Shown: positions 33,341-45,938 of the stretch, piece after piece
Layout of the letters: each line of letters begins with the position of its first letter
Position numbering within the stretch: the first letter of the stretch is position 1
Assembly (NCBI GenBank): GCA_024364735.1
Contig: JAGFNQ010002307.1
Coordinates: forward strand, 118,902-182,901
Source of the DNA: Boesenbergia rotunda
Taxonomy: Eukaryota > Streptophyta > Magnoliopsida > Zingiberales > Zingiberaceae
Direction of reading: 5' to 3'
Length of the DNA stretch: 64,000 bases
Notes under the pieces: model-generated
What the model saw: the letters and a program-made list of their open reading frames with translations, nothing else
The model's database searches: none
What the model was told of the DNA's origin: nothing
Program-made: the position numbers and the translations under genes

Positions 33341-34332
33341 ATAATTATTCAAACATCTAAGAGCTATAACCCCTTCATTAACTCGTAATGTTCCATAAGA
33401 GAGTAAGCTGAGATTTACACTCTCAACTACTTAAAAACTAGGCATCACTATTCCCATCAAAGTCCATATTCCAAGTTACCTGAAAGTTGATTGTTGATCT
33501 CTCTCTATAGGTAGGAGATGAATCCATCAACAGTACCCTTTCCGTTCCTTTTCCTTTATAACACAGATCAAAACAAAATTGATCACATTGAACTCGGTTA
33601 ATTAGATATTGGACCAACAAAGTTTGAGGTTGATTCAACCCTAAAATTGAACTGAATCAATAATCCACTAATGTAACCTTATGGAATCTGATTCAAGTCA
33701 TCTAATATACTAAACAATAGTAGTATAAACTATATATATATAACAATAAGTAGCAATTGTCTACTTTCTATAAAATACTAGACAATTTTGCTATGAAATT
33801 TATTTGTTTAGCTAAATTGTTGAAGTATGTGGAGATCAAAGAGGTGCAACCAATCTAAAATTATGTTGGGATGGTCGAACCTCTAACTAGATGGATTGTA
33901 CTCATACAAGTTGTCAAAATAGGTGCCAAAACTTGTGTCAATTTACAGTTGGAAAATCTCACTTTTCCTAAATATAAACCTGCTATGATACCAAGAATAA
34001 CTCATCCAGATTAGAAAACTGGTTAACTAATTTGATAGGCAATAACTAGTTGAAAATCATTGAACCCAATAATAGTTGACCGCTTCACCCGAGTCAAATA
34101 AACATCCATCAGTAATTCACAACTTTGCATGTGGGGCTAAATTGAGATAAATCTCTTATCATTAAACAATTTCCTGACAGAAGAAACAAGGTGATAATTT
34201 ATGATACCATCTAGGAAATGGGTATGAAACACACCAGTAAACATAATACTCAAAATGTAATTACACTGATTGGTGTTGCCTAAAATAACTTTGAAATGGT
34301 GTAAGAAAAAGCATAAGAGTCATGGAACATAC
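33341..34332 (-). other. Region downstream of the last visible Taspase1-like exon
   Basis: AT-rich sequence in which I looked on the minus strand for the expected next exon (the continuation after the CVSSSL motif) and found none. It is either intron or post-deletion flank. Confidence 0.5.
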
Positions 34333-34496
34333 AATGATGATGAGACACAACATTCGCGCGCTGCAAATCCTTTAATCAAACACTCTCCAACACCAGTGGC
34401 ACAGCAACCAACCACACAAGTTCCACCAAAAGGATCCTTCATTGCAGCCCAGCATCCTGAACCATACATTGCAGCTAATCCAACACGCCCATCTAC
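34333..34496 (-). CDS. TASP1: Taspase1-like exon 8 (last visible)
   Basis: 164 nt encoding VDGRVGLAAMYGSGCWAAMK, then DPFGGTCVVGCCATGVGECL and IKGFAARECCVSSS, ending two bases into a codon at the strong donor ATT|GTATGT. GRVG and GCCATGVGE are family motifs near the substrate pocket. The expected following segment is not found at lower coordinates in the window. Confidence 0.88.
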
Positions 34497-35586
34497 CTAA
34501 AAGCCAAATTAAATGCTTCGACATTTACAGAATCAAATGGTAACAATATAGTGATAAAGAGGGATTATAATCAAGCATCATAATTCCTACATCTTAAAAC
34601 ATAGCAGAGGATCAAATGAAGTTGAATTTTGTAATACACAAGCCTAGCAGATAGACAATCATATAGTCATTGTCATGTTTTTTTTTGTTTTGATAGACAA
34701 TAATATAGTCCTTGTCATGTTGAGGCCATCATCTTTCTAGAATATCTCTATCAGAATCCATAATGCCATAATCATGTCTTTTAACATTAGCTAAGAAAAT
34801 GAATATCAACGTTGAAATTGAGATGACTATAAGTCCTATCATCACAAAATACTGCTTCCTTTCATATCCATAAACATGACACTAACTTAAGTGTGGTTTA
34901 TGTCTATTAATTTGCATCATTGAGTAGTCTAGAAGTAAGCAACTTCAACTTGCAATGCAAAAGAAAAAGGTTGTCAGGCTCATAACTTCCTATTATAAAG
35001 AGGTCAAATCATGGAGGAACCATATGAAGTTGATTTTCAAAAGAGTATGGAAATTGCTTGAGCCCCCAAAAATGGATACTAAGAAGACAATCTTCAAGAA
35101 AAAGAAACATTGAGGGGGGTATCAGCAAACATTCTTCTACTCACAGTGAACATTGCACCAAAATAATTCTCCAACAATGTACCTGAAAGACTCTAAGTTC
35201 TTCCAATATTATGGAAGCTAAGTCCATATAAATTGCATCTAAACTTAGATCTCACCCTTTTTTTTTATCCTAATTTGCAAACAAAGATTTTTTTAATCAT
35301 AATCCACTTAAAAAATTATTATCTTTTAAATTAAAACTCTTTGTCAATAATATATCTTCACTTGAACAATATCATAAAAAAAAAAATTTTGTCCAAGTGA
35401 ATCATCGGGAGAAATTATAAGTTACCAATTGTATTTAGCAATTTTGTTTCTCTCCTTCAATGAAATCCTTTGAATCATTTGTATCAATCATTAGACAAAC
35501 AAAACAACTAGGGTTTGTTCAAGAAAGATATCTTATTGGAACTGACCACTAGAGTCAAAACATAAGCATGGAGCAACAGTCATTAC

Positions 35587-35687
35587 CTTCAATGCAATGC
35601 CACCACTTGATGCTCCTGATGCTATATTTCCATTGGTGTCAAGGCAGACAGCCCCTACTGTATCCGCAATAAAATGTTCCTTTTCAT
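35587..35687 (-). CDS. TASP1: Taspase1-like exon 7 with the catalytic threonine
   Basis: 101 nt encoding (D)EKEHFIADTVGAVCLDTNG, then NIASGASSGGIALK. The acceptor is AACAG|ATGA and the donor AAG|GTAATG. The Asp-Thr pair in IADTVGAV is the autoproteolysis site. The Thr is the active-site nucleophile known from Taspase1. The ASGASSGG loop is conserved. Confidence 0.9.
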
Positions 35688-36639
35688 CTGTTTTCATGAA
35701 TGGATATCCATCCAGTTTAATTTATTGCCCAGGTACTGAAAAATGGTGTTCAACCAGCATTCATAATGCAAAAATGGATGAAGGAAAGCTATATACCTTA
35801 ACTCGTAAACAAGGTAGGTACATACATATTAGGCCTCCATGGAGTTTGAATACTATCATGGTTGAAAATGTCACTAGCAATTTAAGTTTGCTATTACATT
35901 ACTATGAAAGTGGAATCTTTATTAGGTAGAAAATAAGATAAATATTACACACAAGCCAATGTTTTTGATGAAGTTATATGAATGCATTTCTTATCATAAC
36001 TGATTAGCCATCAACTACAACTTTGGAACTTATCTAACATCTTAAGCTTTTGGTATTAATGATTAGACTATCAAAATTTTGTGAGATACCAAAGAACACG
36101 TAAAAATAGTTCATCATTATGGGCCTATTGTTTAACTAATCAGCATGCGCCTGTTCATGCAAACACCATGCCTATTTGACTTACACTCTCTTTACTCCAC
36201 CCAAGATGCACTCATTCGGTTAAGAGATTATGCTACATAATTTTAGAAATTAGCAATTTTCCCAGTCGATTGTGTTTTTATGATAAGTGATTATTTAGCC
36301 AAATCTAATGCATACCAGATACAAGGAAGGATCATCTCTGTTGATAAATCTTATCAGTACAGGTACCATCTTTTGGACTCTATTACAATCCAATACATTA
36401 ACAGTATTCTCGTTCGACTGTGACTTGTGAGAGTGGATGCTACATAATTCCTCCAGAACATACAAATGCATGGCAAGCCCATGCAAGGTTTTGGTTATAT
36501 CAGATTCCATAAAAGAATACAAATGGAGCCTAACACCATATCTGTCCCAGTCATATTACTAATCTGACTAGCAGTCACTACTTCAAAAAAATATAATATC
36601 AGCAAATAACCAAATTAATCTAACTCTTATAATTATAGC

Positions 36640-36869
36640 TGTTAGAATATTATAAATATAGTAATGATTAATTAGGTTGATTCTACATTTATGTTAGAAT
36701 ATTGTAAATATAGTAAGGATTAATGAGGTTGATTCTGCATTTATGTAATTAGCCTAAAATAAGACAACTGAATATTCTGTAATTATGTACTCTTCCCTAT
36801 AAATTCAATAGCTCCATTGTGTCCAATACACATGGATTTCATCCAATGTCTCTCATTTTTCTCTCAACA
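36640..36869 (+). repeat. 5' LTR of copia G
   Basis: TGTTAGAATATTATAAATAT to TTTTTCTCTCAACA. It contains an internal tandem duplication of about 72 bp (TTAGAATATTGTAAATATAG repeated). TATA-like CCTATAAATT lies near 36795. Confidence 0.85.
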
Positions 36870-37089
36870 TGGTATCAAAGTGATGTTTAATTCGTGGCCT
36901 ACGTGCTCCTCTCCTCCGCCGCGTGCCACCCTCTCCTCCTCCGCCGTGCATAACAGCGCATTCGGTGTCTATTCCTGAAGCCATCGACTGAGCTTTGCTC
37001 GCCACTTTTTCCTCGCTGATCAATAGCTACCCCATCACCTTCCTATGACAACTTTCTAAAATGGTATGAAGATCATCAAGCCTCTGGTA

Positions 37090-40000
37090 CCACTGTTGTT
37101 GTTGCACACACTAGTAATTCCTTTGTTGGCATCTCTCACGCTTTGGGTCCTTGGGTTCTTGATTATGAGGTCACTGATCATATTACTGGTAATAAATCTC
37201 TTTTTTCTTCTCTTTCTACTTCTGGTTATTTACCTTCTGTCACTATGACAAATGGTTCTCAAACTCAGTCCCAGGGTGTTGGTATTGTTCATCCTCTCCG
37301 GTCCCTTTATATTCATAATGTCCTTTATGTCCTTGGGACTCCCTTTAATTCATTGTCAATAAGTCAACTCGCTCGGTCTCTTGATTGTGTCATATCTTTT
37401 ACTAATAATTCTGTTTCCTTACAGAACCGGAGTACGAAAAGGATGATTAGCTTCGGATGTGAATCCAATAGCCTAAATCAGCTTAACCGGCCTTCCCTTG
37501 TTGGCTCAGCATCAACATCTCCACTTCTTATTCATGCTCAGTTGGGACATCCAGGACTTGATAAATTGAAACAGTTACATCCTAATCTTTCCCACTTAAA
37601 GTCTTTGTCTTGTGAGTCATGTCAATTAGAAAAACATATTCGTAGTTCTTTTTCTGCTCGCACTATTAGTCGGGCTTCTTCCCCTTTTGTTTTAGTTCAT
37701 TCAGATGTTTGGGGTCTGAGTCGTATTTTCTCTACATTGGGATCACAATATTTTGTTACTTTTATAGACGATTTTTCCCGTTGTACTTTGTTATATTTGA
37801 TGAAAGATCTTTCAGAATTATTTTTTATTTTTCAATCCTTTTTTCATGAAATCAAAACTCAATTTGGTATCTCGCTTCGGACTTTACAAAATGATAATAC
37901 ATGTGAATATCTGTCTACTCAGTTTTGGACCTTCATAGCGTCACATAGTGTGTTGCATCATACGTCTTGTCCACATACCCCCCAACAGAATAGGGTTGCA
38001 AAACGCAAAAATTGACATCTTCTTTACAAAAATTGACGTCTAGTCCACATACCCCCCAACAGAATAGGGATGCAGGACTTACTGCTTATTATCTCATCAA
38101 CCGTATGTCTTCCTCCACTTTACAAGGAAAAATACTTCATGTAGTTTATCCTCACCATTCTCTTCATCCATTACCACCTGAGGCCTTTTGGGGAAAGGCC
38201 AAGACCAAAACCATGAGGGTTTAACCCAAAGTAGACAATATCATACCATTGTGAAGATATATAAATTCCTTTTGGTTCTATATGTTTTGCTCATGCTTTT
38301 GGTCCTGGCGTTGACAAACTCTCTCCCCGGTCTCATAAGTGCGTCTTCCTTGGGTCCCACAATCTTAAAAAGGGTACAAGTGTTATTCCCCTACTCTCCG
38401 TAGGTACTTCACCTCTGGTGATGTCATGTTTTTTGATTCGGTTTCATTTTTTGGGTCTAACGCATCTAAATTTGAGTCTTCTCCTTCCACACCTGCAACG
38501 ATGTCTATCTTTTGTCCTCCAAAAGAGTCTCTATCACCTCCAACCTCATCTCCTCCGCCATTGCAGATTTATCAACGCCGTACTCATCTTGTATTGCTGC
38601 CGCCTGACACTAACCACGCTATGGACTCACCTTTGGAGTCCATTCCTCCTCCTCATCCTCCGATCTCACCTCTTGAGTCTAATATTCTCATTGCATTTCA
38701 AAAAGGTATGCGTTCTACTCGTAACCATTCTCCTCATTATGTTTCTTTGAGTTATCATCGTCTTTCTCCTTCCTATTATTCTTGTCTTTCTTCTTTGTCG
38801 TATGTTTCTCTTCCGAAGACTGCAAGTGATGTCTTTGCGCATCCAGGATGGAAACAAGTTATGCTCAACGAAATATGTGTTTTACAGAGCAATGGGACTT
38901 GGGACCTCATTCCTCTACCACCAGGGAAGTCGATTGTTGGTTGTCGATGGGTGTATACAGTGAAGGTTAGTCCAGACGGCACGATTGACCGGCTTAAGGC
39001 TCGTCTCGTCGCCAAAGGATATACTCAGATCTTCAGATTGGATTATAAGGACACTTTTTCTCCCGTTGCCAAAATGTCTTCTGTGCACCTACTACTGTCC
39101 ATTGCTGTCATTCGTCATTGGCCTCTCTATCAGTTGGACATCAAAAATACCTTTTCACATGGTGATCTGCTCAAAAAAGTCTACATGGAGCAACCTTCTT
39201 ATTTTGTTGCTCAGGGGAAGTCTTCTGGTCTTGTATATCGTCTACAAAAATCTTTATATGGCCTCAAGCAGTCAACCAAAGCATGATTCGGTATATTTAG
39301 TACTGTAGTTCAACAGTTTGGTATAACTCGGAGCGAGACTGACCATTCTGTCTTCTATCGCCACTCACCTACTAGTTGCATCTACCTGGTTGTTTATGTT
39401 GATGACATTGTCATCACGAGTAGTAATCACCTAGGTATTTCACAGGTGAAACAACATCTCTTCAAACATTTCTAGACGAAGGATCTCGACAAACTCAAAT
39501 ATTTCTTGGGGATAAAAGTAGCACAGTCCAAAGATGGGATCATCATATCCCAAAGGAAGTATGCAATAGATATTCTGGAAGAAACAGGAAAGTTAAATTT
39601 GAAGACAGACGACAACCCCATGGATTCCAATGTCAAGCTCCTGCCAAATCAGGAGCCTCTTCCAAATCCTGAATGGTACAAACAATTAGTAGGGAAATTG
39701 AACTACCTCACGGTTACTCGTCTGAATATCTCATTTGTAGTGAATGAAGTAAGTCAGTTCCTCAACTCTCCATGTAAGGAACATTGGGACACTGTGACTC
39801 GCATTGTTCGATACATCAAAGGCGCTCCAGGAAAGAGTCTTTTGTATGAAAACAAAGGACACACTCGAGTCGTAGGATATTCTAATGCAGATTGGGCAAA
39901 ATCTCCCATTGATAGAAGATCTACTTCTGGGTTCTGTATATTTGTTGGAGATAACTTTGTCTCTTGGAAAAGCAAGAAGAAGAAGTTTGGGGAGGCTACA

Positions 40001-40270
40001 CAAATGTCACTTATATGTTATAGCCAAGCCGCCATACATATTGCCTCAAACCCAAGTTTTCATGAAAGGGCAAAACATATCGAAGTTGATTGTCACTTCA
40101 TCAGAGAAAAAGTCATATCTGGAGAAATATCTACAAGTTTTGTCAATTCTCATGATCAACTAACAGATATATTCACTATGTCACTAAGAGCTTATCGAAT
40201 TAACTATATATGTAACAAACTTGGTACATATAACCTATATAGCTTGAGGGGGAGTGTTAGAATATTATAA
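37090..40270 (+). pseudogene. Copia G pol remnant (protease, integrase, RT, RNase H)
   Basis: Fragments in order: a degraded protease site (DYEVTDHI where DSGATDHI is expected); the integrase zinc finger (HAQLGHPGLDKL ... CESCQLEKH) and core (HSDVWG, FVTFIDDFSR, QNDN..EY); a break at 38015 with a near-copy of GTCCACATACCCCCCAACAG 36-80 bp on; then RT (WKQVMLNEICVLQSNGTWDL, RLKARLVAKGYTQ, YVDDIVIT) with TGA at 39284 and TAG near 39472. Last comes RNase H (ADWAKSPIDRRSTSGFCIFV ... ERAKHIEVDCHFIREKV). Several frames are broken. Dead. Confidence 0.88.
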
Positions 40271-40504
40271 ATATAGTAAAGATTAATTAGGTTGATTCTA
40301 CATTTATGATAGAATATTCTACATTATGTTAGAATACTGTAAATATAGTAAGGATTAATTAGGTTGATTCTGCATTTATGTAATTAGCCTAAAATAAGAC
40401 AACTGAATATTCTATAATTATATACTCTTTCCTATAAATTTAATAGCTCCATTGTGTCTAATACACACGGATTTCATCCAATGTCTCTCATTTTTCTCTC
40501 AACA
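40255..40504 (+). repeat. 3' LTR of copia G
   Basis: It starts TGTTAGAATATTATAAATAT and ends CTCTCAACA. It is about 20 bp longer than the 5' LTR because of an extra GATAGAATATTCTACATTAT-type segment. Confidence 0.85.
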
Positions 40505-41926
40505 ATACCTTACATACACAATTGAATTTTATTTCTTTTATAGGTGCAATACTAGTACAATAAAGCAGTTACTTCACTTCCTAGTAACACATTATTAGAA
40601 GGAAACTTAAAATAAGTTCGGGCACTATTATTATTAGAAGATCATCCGATAAATATCATTCGCTCATCAAGAATTCCACAACTTGCACGATGGAGAAAAG
40701 AATAGTAAGCTATATTGTTTATTTCTGGAAGGACCTCAGGAGGTGATTGATTAATAGCACCAATAAAATCACATCCTAAAGGTTGGATTTATTTGATGCA
40801 CAGACCCTTTAATTATGCTTGGCAATTTTTAAGTAATACCAATATTAACTCCTGGATTACATGGTTGTAAAAGTCGGCCTAGGCGGCCGCCTAGGCGCCT
40901 AGTCTCTTGGACAATTGTCTGTAGACTGAAAAAGGTATGGGGAGCTGGGATCACTAAATCTGAGATTGATCAGTATGGCATTGTTATGCAGGTGGTGGTG
41001 AATTTGGCTAACAAAGCCAGTTTGACTTGAGTAAGGTACCTTGGGTTGAAAACTATCTCAAACATAGCATCTGGATGAATGATTGCGGAGGCTAATAATA
41101 GATGGTCTCAAAGTTTGAGGAAACTACTGAAAACTCATGACTTCTTGCTATCCAAGTATTACAGTGGCAGAGGGGTGACATGGGCATGATCTGTTCTGGT
41201 TTATAAGATAGCGGGATGGTACTTTTTGCTGAGAATGCAGATGCAGGATATATACTCTGTTAGTGATTTGAAGATGATCTCGGTAGGGGACATTAGCTTC
41301 AACTTTCCTCTAGAGGATTGAGTTTTCTAAGGCCAGTGAGGAGAGCTGACACTTCGGCACTTGTTGGGAGGATTCAACAGCCAACTGGGATGGTTGGGAT
41401 ATTATGCACGTTTGAGATGGAGTGGCAATGAAAAATTCAGTGTTGCTACAGATTGTGAAATGCTGGTGGGTACACAATTTCTGCATTGTTCTGTTTCTAT
41501 TGGTTACTGGAATCTGATGATTGCTTTTAGCTCCCAGCCATTTGGCCTCTTCAGGCTACGGATGGGCTTGAAATTGCTTTACATTTCAAGTGCTTTTGTT
41601 GTGTTAGTGTTGGGTACTTACTCTGGTGGTATTTGAGTAAGAACATGTAACTTAAATGGGTGTTTAGTTGTTTTGTATGGGAGGGTAGTGTGTAGAGGAG
41701 TTGATTGGAGTACTCTCATTCTGGTATCATAGTATTGGGAGAGTGGCTCTCATCCGAATGATGTCTAGGGAGAAAGGATAATGATATTTTTGTGCTTAAT
41801 CTGATTGACGTGACTATTCTTGTTCACTCATCATTTTCAAAAAAGGAATGTGGCAAAGAATTTTATATTTTACTATGATGCAAAGCTACCACAGTTTAAG
41901 AGCACCTTCTAGCAAAGCTGCGCTAC
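40505..41926. other. Remainder of Taspase1-like intron 6 with unidentified repeat fragments
   Basis: It holds an 18-bp perfect GC palindrome (40878-40895). From about 40910 to 41640 there is a stretch that reads on + as broken protein-like pieces (for example RWSQSLRKLLKTHDFLLSKY) without any motif I can assign. No complete element is visible. Confidence 0.4.
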
Positions 41927-42035
41927 CACAAGCAACCGTGGGCATTTTATCAGGACATTCACTCTTTTTCTCAGCATCGGCAAGCATTGATTTGTACTTA
42001 ATCCATTGTGATTTTGCCTTTTCGGTCACCAGCCA
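41927..42035 (-). CDS. TASP1: Taspase1-like exon 6 (3' border tentative)
   Basis: It starts after AACCAG with WLVTEKAKSQWIKYKSMLAD, then AEKKSECPDKMPTVAC. The donor TGTG|GTAGCG is chosen because it gives the one-base overhang needed by exon 7. Other donors (for example GAAT|GTCCTG at about 41955) also fit the phase. Without splicing the frame meets TAG soon after. The last dozen residues look unlike the family and may be altered. Confidence 0.6.
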
Positions 42036-42199
42036 CTGGTTCAAAATCAAAAGTTACTATCAGCCTAGCAGGTAAGGCAAATAAGCAAAAGCAAATAAAC
42101 ACACAATATTACACACAATCAAGACACCAACAGTTTAGTTCAGCAGCACAATCCATCAGGAGAAAAAAGACAAAATAGGGAAAAGAAAGGATGGCATAC

Positions 42200-42281
42200 A
42201 AGCTCTGCTTCTGAAATACTAACAGGCATAGTTATGCCCTTTGACTTGCCCCATTCTCGTGCGCCTTCACCAACCAAGAAC
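42200..42281 (-). CDS. TASP1: Taspase1-like exon 5
   Basis: 82 nt encoding (M)FLVGEGAREWGKSKGIT, then MPVSISEAEL, ending in phase 0 at donor CTT|GTATGC. The acceptor is ATTCAG|GTTC. Confidence 0.9.
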
Positions 42282-43457
42282 CTGAATGAGTTCCAAATAG
42301 AATAATAGTTAGTTACACCACAGAGATTGAAATGATAGCAGAACATTGAATTAACAAACGCAGATGGAGTACAGATTTATGCATCATACAGTCCAATCCC
42401 ATCCAACCATGAAGTGGTTTGAATACAGAAGTCAGGCCACACAACATCTATAAAATCAGACCTAGCTGTCGTTTTGAATGTTCAATACAAGATCAAAGGC
42501 ATGCTGCATAATGTACACTTTTTATCTAATTCGTGTATTTTTCACATGTTCGTTCAGGAAAACATATGGAATTTTGACACAAGTAGGCTGGATTACAATT
42601 TAGCAACCTAGTATGAGATGTGCTAAAGAAAAAATCTGCAGTTTCTATTCTCAGAAAATTCAAGTGGGGAAAATAGCATGCTCAGAGGCAATCAAAAAAA
42701 TTTAGTTAGAAGAGTTGCATTTAATAAAGTGCATAAAGTGTGGAGGTAGACCAAAGAAAATATTAATCAATGGAGAATAAGATTCACCTAAACAACACTA
42801 AATAGTTGAGCAAACACCGGCTTGATGACAATGAGACAATGATATACATTTAACTCAACAGAAATATCATCCAAAATTGCATGAAAATTTGGAAACACTT
42901 GTGATTATTAATCAAATATGTTAAAAATAAATCAAGAGAGATAAATCTCTAAAAAGATTGTAGGCTTGTAGCTAGTTTCAGTTGCAACCAACCTTCCCAG
43001 TATAAAATCTTGGATTATCCAGATAGGGCCAATTTGCCAAGTTTTATACTATTAAGAATGATCCTATAAGCATCAGGCGACTAACTAGCTAATTGATCAA
43101 ATCAGACTACATTCACCATATGAGATGCTGAAGTTTGAAACAATGCACATGAAAGATATACATACATGAAAATTTCTAAGAGCAGTAACCTTACTGACAA
43201 AAAAATAGTGCAAGGTCATTAATGTGAAAGTGTCACTGTTACTTTGTTACTATATTATTCTGAATTTAAACTATTGCTGGCGTAGCTCAGACATAGTTGA
43301 TATATAGATGTAGTAATTTTTTGGAGAAACTAAGTTGGAGGGCTATGAGAATAAAATAAGCACTCAGTTATATACAGAAGCACCAAATATGAAACAGAAT
43401 CAATATCTATAAAAAGACCATGTACATTCATTTTTGTTGATATTGATATAATATTAC

Positions 43458-43542
43458 ATCGGAGGAATTCGACCAAGCAAGGATGATCCAGTTGTCTGTT
43501 CTTTAGCCAAGTTTCTAGCAATTTCAATGGCATTTCGTACAC
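43458..43542 (-). CDS. TASP1: Taspase1-like exon 4
   Basis: 85 nt encoding (G)VRNAIEIARNLAKEQ, then TTGSSLLGRIPP and the first two bases of Met. The acceptor is ACCAG|GTGT and the donor GAT|GTAATA. The split ATG codon is completed by exon 5. Confidence 0.9.
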
Positions 43543-43620
43543 CTGGTCTACGAGAATAAAGGGATCAAGGCCTGAGTCTCTTCTGACACAAAAAGTTGTC
43601 TGAATTCAATCATAAGTTAC

Positions 43621-43741
43621 CTCTTACAGCTCCAACTGCACCAAAAGCTCCAGAACACCCATCCATGATACTTGCATCACATTCTACATGACCATGTTCT
43701 GTCAAGTTTGAACCTCGGCCTGCATTCGTGGTTGGATCATC
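43621..43741 (-). CDS. TASP1: Taspase1-like exon 3
   Basis: 121 nt encoding DDPTTNAGRGSNLTEHGHVE, then CDASIMDGCSGAFGAVGAVR. It has an acceptor after TTATAG and donor AGAG|GTAACT, ending with one extra base (Gly codon split). NAGRGSNLT and DASIMDG are hallmark asparaginase-2/Taspase motifs. Confidence 0.9.
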
Positions 43742-44036
43742 CTATAAAAAGAAAAAGTATATATCATGGCAGTTTTAGGTGTGTCATACTCTTGTAATGA
43801 TAGTAAACCAATAAACCAGAAATGGGTAAGCAACTATACATCTCACTGGTCATAATATGGAGGTCCTGAACAATTCACAGAATGTGAACACTAAAATTGC
43901 TAAAGAAGATTTTTTTTACAAATATTACCAGCATAATCATTGTTACTAAAAATTGATAGTATACAAATATTCTCATCATGAGTGAAATTCAATGTATTAT
44001 AACTCCAAATATTAAGTTTTCATCTTTTTGGCAATA

Positions 44037-44219
44037 TCAACTTTCTAAAGATTGGCTCCGGTGGCAGCAGCATAAGCAGGGACTGTGTTGCATATGAAAC
44101 ATGCAGTTGTCTTCATTATGCAGGGCCAGATTATCTAGGCAACGACATAGATAGCATATGCAATCCACTTCATCGTGTGGCTTGCATGTCTGACACTCAG
44201 CACAAAATTTGTGATTCAT
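44037..44219 (-). CDS. Short Cys-rich ORF inside intron 2 (doubtful)
   Basis: 60 codons with many Cys and His (HKFCAECQTCKPHDE, CICYLCRCLDN, CLCCCHR). It lies within the intron between exons 2 and 3, on the same strand. No signal peptide or known cysteine spacing is recognised. It could be chance or a fragment of a zinc-binding protein. Confidence 0.15.
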   Translation of the reverse strand: MNHKFCAECQTCKPHDEVDCICYLCRCLDNLALHNEDNCMFHMQHSPCLCCCHRSQSLES

Positions 44220-45423
44220 TAGGATTGAACTAGTTTAGGTTTACCAAACCAAAAAAATATCCTAAGCATTACTTGCCTTGGTTCCTTATAAACTAAGTTT
44301 TTGTTTTTCTTACAGTGACGTACAAATGTTAATTAAAATACTTCTTTACTTATCAAGCCGAGCTGAGCTTATTCAAGCTTATTTATTTACTTATCGAACT
44401 TGTTTGATAGAAATCTTGTCAAACTCAAGCCGAGCTCAACCTTCTTATCAAGCTCAACTAATAAATTTGTTGTCCTTATAAATTAGTTAAACATTAATAA
44501 ACTTTTATTATTATTATTATTTTAATATGTTATAAATAATTTTAGATTATAAAAACTTATAAATTTTATGTATTTGAATAAAAAATAAGAAATAAATTTA
44601 TAATTAAATTTTCTTAAATTAATAAATAAGTATTCATAAATTGTTCATGAACCTTTTACATAAAAATCAACTAACCAAGCTTACTAGTGTTAAAACTTAT
44701 TTACTTTATATATTCTTTTACTATTGAACATACATAAATGAGTTATCGAGTAAAATACCAAGCTTATTCACGAATATCTAGTTCATTTACAGTCTTACAC
44801 ATCATGCCCAGCCCATTTGATGAGAATGAACAAAAAAGTGCAAATTTTGATCCAATTCTCATTTCTTTATTATTGTTCATTATGTACTGAAAATCAAATG
44901 AGGCCTTGGTTGGTAATTGTTCTTCACTCTATCATGCATCTCACTTTCAAGATTCAATTTTGTGTCCAGTAAATGAAAATGCTGTTTAATTTGCTTTGAA
45001 TCCATTTCTCTTGAGTATATCATCAGAGCGAGGACTCATCTCAGGTAACAATTTCAGGTTGTGCAGTTCTGAGCCCAGAAAATCCTGTACTTGTTAATCA
45101 AAATAGACTAATTGGTTTCTCCACTGCTTGAGGAGATTCCAGAATCCTCTTGCAAGGATCATAGGTCTGTATTTGTTATGAAATTGTAGTGAGGAATATG
45201 TCTCGAGAAAATATATAATATGAATGTCTGAAAGCTGGTAGTCTCACATGTTTTTCTTCCATGAAAATATAAGGCCATAGGTATTTAGCTGCCATGAATT
45301 GTCACAAAATGAATTATCATGAAAATACAAGGCAATAGGTATTTAGATGCCAAGTTATGTAAAAAAAAAACTAGCTTACATAGGAAAATTATTTTTAAAT
45401 ATCAAAAAAGGTATCAAATATAC

Positions 45424-45474
45424 CTCCAACACTTGGATGGCAGCTGAAACAGCATCTAAGCATCCACCGTTACC
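45424..45474 (-). CDS. TASP1: Taspase1-like exon 2
   Basis: 51 nt encoding GNGGCLDAVSAAIQVLE, phase 0 on both sides, with acceptor TTCTAG and donor GAG|GTATAT. It is the conserved helix following the first strand in this family. Confidence 0.85.
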
Positions 45475-45898
45475 CTAGAATACCAACAGAAAACATCAGC
45501 TAAACCAAACAACATGACTTGAAGTGGAACATAAACAATTTAAAAGCAAATTGAAAACAAACTAGTTTCAGTTGGATGGCAAAGAAACTGCACACTACGA
45601 TCATAAGGCATAAATAATAAAAAGAAGTTACTAATTCATGCATTATCTTATAACCTAGAAAACCAGAGTACAAGATATATCCATGGAAGCATGGTCTAGA
45701 AACCCATGTATACCACTCAAAACAAGAGGTATGTATCAGTATAATATGATGTTGATTCTCAAATATCCAGTTTCAGATGGTCCACAGGAACCACCTGCTG
45801 TACTCTTACAAGGTATAACAACTAATTTAAAGTGCTATACTGCTGCCTAATGCTCAGTCTATGTCATTGAGTCCTACCTGCAATGATGAACAAATGAC

Positions 45899-45902
45899 TA
45901 GT

Positions 45903-45933
<31 letters not shown>

Positions 45934-45938
45934 GGAGG
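45899..45938. repeat. (GA)n microsatellite
   Basis: An uninterrupted GAGAGA run followed by AAGAGAGAGGGAGGG, in intron 1 of the Taspase1-like gene. Confidence 0.9.

Larger units (their letters stand above)
36640..40504 (+). mobile_element. Copia element G inside Taspase1-like intron 6
   Basis: It has short LTRs (36640-36869, 230 bp; 40255-40504, 250 bp), primer site TGGTATCAAAGT at 36870 and purine tract TTGAGGGGGAG before the 3' LTR. Flanks ATAGC and ATACC are a decayed TSD. Orientation is opposite to the gene. Most of gag is deleted. Its LTR size and pol style resemble the Ale/Ivana side of copia (inference). Confidence 0.88.
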
